A stretch of 64,000 nucleotides of DNA, taken from NCBI GenBank assembly GCA_963786675.1, contig CAWAZY010000002.1, forward strand, positions 186,001 through 250,000, written 5' to 3'. Each line of letters opens with the position of its first letter. The stretch's first letter is position 1. Below the pieces are notes generated by a model. The model was not told the DNA's origin. It saw only the letters and a list, made by a program, of their open reading frames with translations, and did not search any database. Source of the stretch: JAGVSR01 sp963786675 (GTDB lineage: Bacteria > Pseudomonadota > Alphaproteobacteria > Rhizobiales > Hyphomicrobiaceae). This document shows positions 57,862 through 64,000 of the stretch, piece by piece. A program made the position numbers and the translations under genes.

Positions 57862-58857
57862 CTAGTCTTCCGCCTTGAAGGGCCGCTGCATCAAACCGGC
57901 GATGGCGTCATCGACCCCGGTGCGTCCCTCGATGATGGCATGCACGGCCTCCGTGATTGGCATTTCGATGCCGTGTTCACGCGCAACGCGCACCGCCGCC
58001 GCCGCCGTGTGCACACCTTCGGTGACCGCAACACGGCTGCTCAGAACCTCGCGCAGCGACTTACCCTGACCCAGAGCTCGTCCGAGGCTCATATTGCGCG
58101 ATTGCGGACTGCCGCAGGTGAGGATGAGATCCCCCAGGCCTGACAGCCCCATCATCGTTTCGGGCCGCGCGCCCAAGGCTTCACCCAGACGGCGCATTTC
58201 GGCAAAGCCGCGCGTGACGAGGCCCGCGTGCGCGCTCGCGCCGAACCCTTTCGCATCGACAATGCCGGCCGCGATCGCCAGCACGTTCTTCAACGCCCCG
58301 CCCACTTCGACACCGATAATATCGCTCGACCAATAGAGGCGGAACTGCCGGTATCCCAGCCGCTCGGCAAGCAATTGGCCGGTTTCCTCGCGCGCGCAGG
58401 CGATGGTCAGTGCGGCTGGCAGTCCACGCGCGACGTCGGCGGCAAAGCTTGGCCCGGAGAGAACCGCGAGCGTCTGTTGCGGCAGCACGTCCGCGAGCAC
58501 ATCGCCGAGCATCCGGCCGCTCGCCTGTTCGATACCTTTCGCGCACAGAACAATCGGATGACCCGGCGCGAGGATAGACGCGAGTTGAGTTGCGATGGCA
58601 CGCACGTGTTGAGCAGGCGCGACCATGAGAACGGCGTCAGTTGCCGCCAGGTCAGCCAGGGTCGTCGTCGCCACGAGACCAGAATCGAGTTCGATGCCGG
58701 GCAGGAACGTGCGATTGACGTGGCGCGTGTTGATATCGTCCACGGTCTCGGGTTCGCGCGCCCATAGCACGACATCCCGGCCCGCCAGCCGCAAGGTCTG
58801 TGCGAGCGCCGTTCCCCACGCTCCACCGCCGACGACACCCACCTTTTGCAACGACAT
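57862..58857 (-). CDS. gpsA: Glycerol-3-phosphate dehydrogenase [NAD(P)+]
   Basis: 331 residues. Converts dihydroxyacetone phosphate to sn-glycerol-3-phosphate for phospholipids. Rossmann loop VGVVGGGAWGTALAQTL at the N-terminus; LCAKGIEQASGRMLGDVL, SGPSFAADVARGLPAALTIA, the catalytic lysine in EVGGALKNVLAIAAGI, and GLSGLGDLILTCGSPQSRN. It follows tsaD by 75 bases on the same strand. Confidence 0.96.
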   Translation of the reverse strand: MSLQKVGVVGGGAWGTALAQTLRLAGRDVVLWAREPETVDDINTRHVNRTFLPGIELDSGLVATTTLADLAATDAVLMVAPAQHVRAIATQLASILAPGHPIVLCAKGIEQASGRMLGDVLADVLPQQTLAVLSGPSFAADVARGLPAALTIACAREETGQLLAERLGYRQFRLYWSSDIIGVEVGGALKNVLAIAAGIVDAKGFGASAHAGLVTRGFAEMRRLGEALGARPETMMGLSGLGDLILTCGSPQSRNMSLGRALGQGKSLREVLSSRVAVTEGVHTAAAAVRVAREHGIEMPITEAVHAIIEGRTGVDDAIAGLMQRPFKAED

Positions 58858-58932
58858 CGTCTGGTTCCTCCCAAGGGCGCGGACTTTATGCCGGTCTTAC
58901 AGCTTCCGCCAGAGCCACTGCGGAGGCCGCGG

Positions 58933-60033
58933 TCACGCCTTGACGCCAGCACCGATGGCCGGCGGTGCCGCCGCATCAAGGGGCCAGCGCGGGCGCGCGG
59001 GGGCATCCAGCGGATCGACCAGTCCCAGAGCCAGACGTTCCGCACCGGCCCAGGCGATCATGGCGCCGTTGTCGGTGCACAGTGCGGCAGGCGGAATATG
59101 CAAGGTATAGCCGCGTTCTGCGACAAGCTGGTCTAGCCGCCCCCGCAAAACTTTGTTCGCGGCCACACCGCCCGCCACGACGAGCCGGCGCGGCGCTTGC
59201 GAACCCAGCCGCTCTTCGGCAATGACCATGGCCCGGCCGACGCGATCGGCCACCGCGTCCATGGCCGCCACCTGAAACGAAGCGCACAGGTCGGCGACAT
59301 CCTGGTCCGTCAACGGCACCAATTCGCTGGCGCGGCGCCGGACGGCGGTCTTGAGACCGGCAAACGAAAAATGGGGTTCCGCGCGACCCAAGAGCGGCCG
59401 GGGAAAATCAAACCGGCGCGCGTCACCCGCCGCCGCCGCCCGCTCCACCGCCGGCCCCCCCGGCTGAGAAAGGCCCAGCAACTTTGCCGTCTTGTCGAAG
59501 GCCTCGCCCAGAGCGTCATCGATGGTGGTGCCGAGACGCTCGTAACGGCCAGGCCCCCGCACCAGTAACAATTGCGTATGCCCACCTGAGACGAGCAGCA
59601 GCAGGTACGGCGGTCCAAGCCCATCCGTCAGGCCCACCGTCAGCGCATGGGCCTCCAGATGATTGATGGCGAGGAATGGCTTGGCGTGGGCCATGGCCAG
59701 CGTCTTTCCCGTCACCATGCCGACCACCAGACCGCCGACCAGTCCTGGCCCGGCGGTCGCCGCGATGCCGGAAAGATCCGCGAACGACAGACCCGCGGCC
59801 GCCATCGCCTCGGCAATGAGATCGTCCAGGCAGGTCACGTGCGCCCGGGCCGCGATTTCCGGCACGACGCCACCGAAGCGCCGATGCTCATCCCATTGTG
59901 AGCGCACGACGTTGGATAAAAGACGGCCGGTGCCGTCGGCCCGGCGCTCCACAACGGCCGCCGCCGTCTCGTCGCAACTCGTCTCGATCCCGAGCACGAT
60001 CAGCGGGGCCGCCGATTCTGGGACGTCGGGCAT
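58933..60033 (-). CDS. tsaD: tRNA t6A threonylcarbamoyltransferase TsaD
   Basis: 366 residues from the ATG at 60031-60033 (MPDVPESAAPLIVLGIETSC). ASKHA fold. VVPEIAARAHV and INHLEAHAL supply the metal-binding histidines, followed by LLLLVSGGHTQLLLV, TIDDALGEAFDKTAKLLGL, and the late CTDNGAMIAWAG. TsaD catalyses threonylcarbamoyl transfer to A37 of tRNAs with TsaB (also in this window) and TsaE. It heads a probable operon tsaD-gpsA-EVE-methyltransferase and diverges from hemC. Confidence 0.96.
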   Translation of the reverse strand: MPDVPESAAPLIVLGIETSCDETAAAVVERRADGTGRLLSNVVRSQWDEHRRFGGVVPEIAARAHVTCLDDLIAEAMAAAGLSFADLSGIAATAGPGLVGGLVVGMVTGKTLAMAHAKPFLAINHLEAHALTVGLTDGLGPPYLLLLVSGGHTQLLLVRGPGRYERLGTTIDDALGEAFDKTAKLLGLSQPGGPAVERAAAAGDARRFDFPRPLLGRAEPHFSFAGLKTAVRRRASELVPLTDQDVADLCASFQVAAMDAVADRVGRAMVIAEERLGSQAPRRLVVAGGVAANKVLRGRLDQLVAERGYTLHIPPAALCTDNGAMIAWAGAERLALGLVDPLDAPARPRWPLDAAAPPAIGAGVKA

Positions 60034-60074
60034 TGAGTCTCCTGGGGCCTGAGGGCGGAACGTCGCGGGTTCGT

Positions 60075-60103
60075 TTGCAAACTTGTCCGTGGCAAGGCTA
60101 GAA
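60075..60103 (+). promoter_or_regulatory. Possible hemC promoter
   Basis: TTGCAA (60075-60080), a 17-base spacer, then CTAGAA (60098-60103). The -35 overlaps a perfect palindrome GTTTGCAAAC at 60073-60082 that could be an operator. Hexamers are weak; positional support only. Confidence 0.3.
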
Positions 60104-60149
60104 AGGCTGCCGGACCCGAAGCCCCGCCCTACCACTTGGAGAAAGCCCC

Positions 60150-61073
60150 TTGCAAGAGCGCCAAATTCGCATCGGAACGCGCGGCTCGGCCCTGGCGCTC
60201 GCGCAAGCCTATGAAGTGCGTGGCCGCCTGATGGCCGCCCATGGGATGCCTGAAACGGCTTTCGAGATCGTCATCATCAAAACGACAGGCGACATGATCC
60301 TCGATCGCCCACTCGCCGAAGTCGGCGGCAAGGGTCTCTTCACGAAGGAAATCGAGGAAGCGCTGCTCGACCAGCGGATCGACCTTGCCGTCCACTCCAT
60401 GAAGGACATGCAGACCGCCCTGCCCGATGGGCTCGTGATTGGCGCGACCCTTCCGCGCGAAGATGTGCGGGATGCCTTTATCAGTCTGAAGTATGCCTCG
60501 CTTGAGGATGTACCAGAGGGCGCAGTGGTCGGCACGTCGTCGTTGCGCCGGCAAGCCCAGGTGAAGCGGCTGCGCCCGGACCTCCAGATCGTCGGGTTCC
60601 GCGGCAACGTGCAGACGCGTCTGCAGAAACTTTCGGAAGGCGTGGCGGAAGCAACATTTCTAGCCTGCGCAGGCCTGCGCCGTCTTGGGCTCGCCGACCG
60701 CATTACCGCAGCCATCCCGACGGAGAAGATGTTGCCGGCGGTCGCGCAGGGTGCCATCGGCCTGGAGATCCGCGTTGACGATGAAGCCACAGCAAGCCTC
60801 ATCCAACCCCTCGACGACCAAGGCACGGCATTGTGCGTGACGGCCGAGCGCGCTTTTCTCGCGACCCTTGAAGGCTCGTGCCGCACGCCGATTGCGGGGC
60901 TTGCCACGTTCGACGGGAGAACGTTGTCCTTCGCGGGCGAGACGCTTTCGACCGACGGCCGCCAGCATGTGGCGAGCACGCGTTCCGGTCAGCCGAGCAG
61001 CGCGGCGGCACTCGGCACCGCGGCCGGCGAAGACATTTTGAGCCGTGGCGGCCGGGAGATCCTGCAAGCCTGA
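60150..61073 (+). CDS. hemC: Hydroxymethylbilane synthase (porphobilinogen deaminase)
   Basis: 307 residues from a TTG at 60150, supported by GGAG 8 bases upstream and by the family start QIRIGTRGSALALAQA. Polymerises four porphobilinogens into hydroxymethylbilane. The catalytic aspartate is D86 in VHSMKDMQT. The dipyrromethane cofactor is attached to C244 in EGSCRTPIAG. GTSSLRRQAQVKRLRPDLQI is also diagnostic. First gene of hemC-hemD-mitofilin-hemY; divergent from tsaD. Confidence 0.96.
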   Translation: MQERQIRIGTRGSALALAQAYEVRGRLMAAHGMPETAFEIVIIKTTGDMILDRPLAEVGGKGLFTKEIEEALLDQRIDLAVHSMKDMQTALPDGLVIGATLPREDVRDAFISLKYASLEDVPEGAVVGTSSLRRQAQVKRLRPDLQIVGFRGNVQTRLQKLSEGVAEATFLACAGLRRLGLADRITAAIPTEKMLPAVAQGAIGLEIRVDDEATASLIQPLDDQGTALCVTAERAFLATLEGSCRTPIAGLATFDGRTLSFAGETLSTDGRQHVASTRSGQPSSAAALGTAAGEDILSRGGREILQA

Positions 61074-61097
61074 GGTCTGAGCGAGGCGGCGCGTCCC

Positions 61098-61829
61098 ATG
61101 CATATCCTCGTCACACGGCCTGAGGCGCAGGCTCAAAGTATGGCCGATGCGTTGACCGCGATGGGCCATCGCGTGACGATTGCGCCCTTGCTCGATATCG
61201 TTCTGGAAGCACCGGCCATCGATCCGGCCGGCGCGCAGGCTCTGGTTCTAACCAGCCGCAACGCGGTGCGCGCGCTCACCCGGCACCCCCAACGCGACCA
61301 GCTGGCTGCCTTGCCGGTGGTGACTGTTGGAACGGCGACCGCGGACGCCGCCCGCGCGGCGGGATTTCAGGTTGTGCTGACGGGCGACAGCGACGGCGCG
61401 GCCCTGGCCCAAAGCATTGCGGCATCCCTCGATCCCCGGCACGGCGACCTCATCCATCTGAGCGGCGAGACGATTGCATTCGATCTGGCCGCCGCATTGG
61501 CCCCGCGCGGCGTTCGCGTCCGGCGCGTTGTGGTCTATCGCAGCGTTCCCGTCGCGGAATTGCCCGCACCCGTCGCGGCGGACATTGCCGCTGGCCGCAT
61601 CGACGCCGTCATCCTGATGTCACCGCGGACCGCGCGAACCTGGATCGAACGCATCGGCGCGGCCCCGCTGGCAGGTGCCGCGCGTCAGATTATCCATATC
61701 TGTCTATCGGATGCTGTTGCAACGCCGCTGCGTGCACTCGGCTGCGCGCATGTCCGGGTCGCCATTCAGCCAAATTCGGAAGAAATACTTGCGCTCGTCG
61801 GACAGTTGTCGTCAACATCGGGCAGATAG
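61098..61829 (+). CDS. hemD: Uroporphyrinogen-III synthase
   Basis: 243 residues. HemD sequences diverge strongly, so position immediately after hemC is important. Visible family features are the start MHILVTRPEAQAQSMADAL, LVLTSRNAVRAL, VGTATADAARAAGFQVVL and ILMSPRTARTWIERI. It closes hydroxymethylbilane with inversion of ring D. The gap to hemC is 24 bases. Confidence 0.92.
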   Translation: MHILVTRPEAQAQSMADALTAMGHRVTIAPLLDIVLEAPAIDPAGAQALVLTSRNAVRALTRHPQRDQLAALPVVTVGTATADAARAAGFQVVLTGDSDGAALAQSIAASLDPRHGDLIHLSGETIAFDLAAALAPRGVRVRRVVVYRSVPVAELPAPVAADIAAGRIDAVILMSPRTARTWIERIGAAPLAGAARQIIHICLSDAVATPLRALGCAHVRVAIQPNSEEILALVGQLSSTSGR

Positions 61830-61936
61830 AAGTTAGCCTCGGAAATCGCAGCGCTTTTTAGCGGGTTGAGGGGGCGCCGTCGACTCTGCTCCAAGCGCCA
61901 GCGCTGCACAGTCGACCCTGTAAATCGAGCCTCGCC

Positions 61937-63724
61937 ATGACCGACAAGAAAGATACGCCGTCCTCCGACGCCGGCGCACCGAAGCGTCCGCACGCGACGC
62001 TCGATCTCAAGGCCACCGAAGTGAAAGGCGCCGGGGCGGCATCGTCAGCCGCAACGGGACAGGCGGACGCCGCACCGGGATCGGCGCCGTCCGCATCCGC
62101 CGCCTCGTCGGCGAAAGCCAGTGGATCGAGCGGCGGCGCGTCCAGCGACAAAGGCAGCGCCAAGACACCACCTCCGAAGGCCCCGGCGGCCCCCTCGCGG
62201 CTGGGACGTCTCGTCTCCAATATCGCGGCCGGCGTGATCGGCGGTGGCGTCGTCCTGCTGGGCGGCGAGCGGTTGCCTGACCTTCTGGGACTGCCGTCCC
62301 CCAAGGCTGAACTCGAACAGACGGTTGCCAGTCTGGAAGCGCGACTGGCAGCTGCAGAATCGGCGGCCAAGACCGAAGCGCCCGACGCACTGTCGGCGGT
62401 GACGGAGAAGATCACACGGCTCGAAGCCGCCGCTGCCGAGGTGGAGGCTTTAAAGTCCGCGCAGGCGCAATTGACAGAGGAAGCAAAGGCCCTGGCTGCG
62501 ACGGTCGCCGGCGGCACCGAGAATGACAAGACGGCAGCGCGTCTCGCCAAACTGGAAAGCCAATTGACGACCTTGGAGAGCGCCGCATCCACCGAGGACG
62601 GCGGCGGGCGCATCGCACAGTTGGCCGCGTTAACGGGGAAGATCGCCGATCTGGAAGCCGCGCTCGGCGGACAGATCGCGGCGCTACGCGAGAGCGTTCC
62701 ACAGGACATTGAGCGGCGCCTTGCGGTGACGGCCGAAGCCAGTGAATCCGCCAAGTCCGGCTCCGCGCGCATCGACCGGGATCTGACGCAGGCGAAGACG
62801 GAACTCGCCCGGCTTGCCCAGAAGATCGAAACGATCAAAGCCGACACCGAAAGGCTGGACAACGCCGTCACCGCCGCGCGTGAAGAAACGGGCCGCGTGG
62901 CCAGCGGGCTCGGCGAAGTCCGGGGTCAGCTCGATCAACAGACGAAGATGTTTGCCAAGCCCGCCGACGTGGCTGCCGCCGTCACGCCGGTCACCGGGGC
63001 GATTTCCAAAATCGAAGGCAGCCTGGAAAGTGTCCTGAAAAAGGAAGAGGAGCGCCAGACCAGCGCGGAACGCATCGTCGTGTCTCTGGAACTCGCCAAC
63101 CTGAAACGTGCGATCGACCGCGGCCAAGGTTTCGCCGCCGAACTGGAGGCTGTCCGGTCCGCTTCGGGCGGCCGCATCGCGCTTGAACCGCTCGATGCCT
63201 ACAAGGATGGCGGCGTGCTGGCTTTGGCCGATTTGAAGTCCGCCAGCCGTCCAGCGCTCGATGCGGTCCTTGATGCTGGCAGCACACCGGAGGATGCCTC
63301 GGTCTGGGACCGTCTCGTATCGGGCGCGAAATCGGTTGTCCGCGTGCGCAAGGTGCGCCACGAAGGTGACGAGAACAGTCTCGAGGCCACGGTGGCGCGC
63401 ATCGAAGACGCCCTGAATGGCGGCCGTTTGGCCGACGTCATCGCCGAAATCGACAAATTGCCTCCAGAGTCGCGCGAACGGATCTCCGATTGGCGCGACA
63501 AGGTTGCCGCGCGCCTGAGCGTCGATCAGGCCATCGCGGCGACGGAGGCCGAACTGAAGGCAGCGCTGGTCACATCCGCGGGTGCGGCCGAACCTGCCAG
63601 CGTTCCTGCTCCTCCGCGCTGCTCCGCCTGCCGGCGGCGCGGCACCTGCTCCCCCTGCCCCGCCTGCCGGCGGCGCGGCCCTGCTCCTCCCGCTCCGCCT
63701 GCCGGCGGCGCGGCTGGCGAATAA
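61937..63724 (+). CDS. Mitofilin (Mic60-like) inner-membrane protein
   Basis: 595 residues. The N-terminal 85 residues are Ala/Ser/Lys-rich and disordered. One membrane helix (about 92-110, IAAGVIGGGVVLLGGERLPD) is followed by long coiled coil (about 115-400) and a mitofilin signature region near 400-540 (VWDRLVSGAKSVVRVRKVRH, ARIEDALNGGRLADVIAEID). Mic60 homologues shape the inner membrane and contact the outer-membrane assembly machinery; in alphaproteobacteria the gene lies between hemD and hemY, as here. The last 35 residues run through a G/C-rich repeat and read as Cys/Arg-rich, then switch to PAPPAPPAGGAAGE; see the repeat entry. Confidence 0.9.
   Translation: MTDKKDTPSSDAGAPKRPHATLDLKATEVKGAGAASSAATGQADAAPGSAPSASAASSAKASGSSGGASSDKGSAKTPPPKAPAAPSRLGRLVSNIAAGVIGGGVVLLGGERLPDLLGLPSPKAELEQTVASLEARLAAAESAAKTEAPDALSAVTEKITRLEAAAAEVEALKSAQAQLTEEAKALAATVAGGTENDKTAARLAKLESQLTTLESAASTEDGGGRIAQLAALTGKIADLEAALGGQIAALRESVPQDIERRLAVTAEASESAKSGSARIDRDLTQAKTELARLAQKIETIKADTERLDNAVTAAREETGRVASGLGEVRGQLDQQTKMFAKPADVAAAVTPVTGAISKIEGSLESVLKKEEERQTSAERIVVSLELANLKRAIDRGQGFAAELEAVRSASGGRIALEPLDAYKDGGVLALADLKSASRPALDAVLDAGSTPEDASVWDRLVSGAKSVVRVRKVRHEGDENSLEATVARIEDALNGGRLADVIAEIDKLPPESRERISDWRDKVAARLSVDQAIAATEAELKAALVTSAGAAEPASVPAPPRCSACRRRGTCSPCPACRRRGPAPPAPPAGGAAGE
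63621..63713. repeat. Three-copy G/C-rich tandem repeat in the mitofilin 3' end
   Basis: Copies of a 22-base core (GCTCCGCCTGCCGGCGGCGC plus GG) at 63621-63642, 63657-63678 (one base different) and 63692-63713. Spacing is 36, then 35 bases, so copies one and two share a frame read as CSACRRRG/CPACRRRG. Copy three is read as APPAGGAA. Confidence 0.85.
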
Positions 63725-63737
63725 GGGAGCCGCGAAC

Positions 63738-64000
63738 ATGGTGCGCCTCGTCGCATATCTGCTGGCCGTCCTGCTCCTCGCGACCGGGTTGTCCTGGCTG
63801 GCCGACCGGCCCGGCAACCTGCTGGTCACGTGGGAAGGCTACGAAATCGAGACGAGCGTATTCCGCGCCGTTGTCATTCTGGCGGCCCTCATCGGACTGC
63901 TGATCCTGACGTGGTCGATTGTCCGGCAAATCTGGGCCAGTCCGGCGCTGGTCAGCCACTTTCTGACCCGCCGCCGTCATCGTCGCGGCCTCGACGCCCT
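63738..64000 (+). CDS. hemY: HemY-like membrane protein, N-terminus only
   Basis: The gene runs off the right edge; 87 codons are visible from the ATG at 63738, with GGGAG 9 bases upstream, 13 bases after the mitofilin stop. Two membrane helices: VRLVAYLLAVLLLATGLSWL and VFRAVVILAALIGLLILTW. WLADRPGNLLVTWEGYEIET between them is the HemY_N signature. In the family a TPR-like region follows. The protein is associated with haem synthesis operons, though its exact role is unsettled. This is the alphaproteobacterial HemY of the hem operon, not protoporphyrinogen oxidase. Confidence 0.88.
   Translation, partial: MVRLVAYLLAVLLLATGLSWLADRPGNLLVTWEGYEIETSVFRAVVILAALIGLLILTWSIVRQIWASPALVSHFLTRRRHRRGLDA

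Noticed and set aside
63600..63720. CRISPR-like or regulatory repeat array
   Set aside because: Only three short G/C-rich copies with tiny spacers inside a coding region; this is a low-complexity coding repeat.

Overview
The window is GC-rich chromosomal DNA with the gene content and gene order of an alphaproteobacterium, most likely Hyphomicrobiales (Rhizobiales). The pointers are: hemC-hemD-mitofilin-hemY divergent from tsaD-gpsA; purH-heparinase-rsmB-htpX with a divergent SdhAF4 gene; glnD-murJ-trpS-usp-nfuA-tsaB-rimI-plsC in one direction; argJ and a parvulin divergent from secA; and a CnoX-LonN-Trm112 cassette. I cannot name the genus from sequence alone. Almost everything is housekeeping. 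I see no phage, insertion sequence, CRISPR array, rRNA or conventional defence island.

Layout. 1-9 kb (minus strand): PlsC-like start, RimI, TsaB, nitroreductase, NfuA with an Irr-box-like site, UspA-type protein, TrpS, MurJ (frameshifted) and GlnD. 9-18 kb: GNAT, MutT, TPMT-type methyltransferase, ArgJ, parvulin, SecA, a saccharopine-dehydrogenase-like oxidoreductase and a YqhA-type membrane protein. 18.6-22.1 kb: three tandem YafK/DpaA-type L,D-transpeptidase-fold genes whose N-termini predict three different anchoring modes. 22-27 kb: AccA, a UMF1-type MFS transporter, two TPM-domain proteins and LemA. 27-32 kb: a C92-type papain-like hydrolase, pirin and its divergent LysR regulator, a secreted protein made of about eight ~23-residue Val/Pro repeats, an orphan ParA ATPase and tRNA-Gly(GCC).

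32-42 kb: ProXp-ala-type editing enzyme, CnoX, LonN, Trm112, a hybrid histidine kinase (frameshifted near its 5' end), an OlsB-like acyltransferase, cupin, MDR dehydrogenase and MaeB. 42-52 kb: MutS, PurH, heparinase II/III (frameshifted), RsmB, HtpX and SdhAF4. 52-64 kb: a TadG/VWA protein, an extensin-like protein, Acs, a lysine methyltransferase, an EVE protein, GpsA, TsaD, HemC, HemD, mitofilin and the start of HemY.

Shared functions: cell envelope and peptidoglycan (MurJ, three YafK-type proteins, extensin-like protein, SecA, parvulin, HtpX, mitofilin, OlsB-like), translation quality (TsaB, TsaD, RimI, TrpS, ProXp-ala, RsmB, Trm112, tRNA-Gly), haem and iron-sulphur assembly (HemC, HemD, HemY, NfuA, SdhAF4) and acetate/C4 metabolism (Acs, AccA, MaeB).

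The most notable signals are the YafK triplication, three genes each carrying one surplus base at or near G/C runs, a frame-switching repeat in the mitofilin tail, the Irr-box-like site before nfuA, and a parS-like site at the repeat-protein gene next to the orphan ParA. No clear new multi-gene system stands out; the repeat protein and the YafK cluster are the best candidates for unexplored biology.
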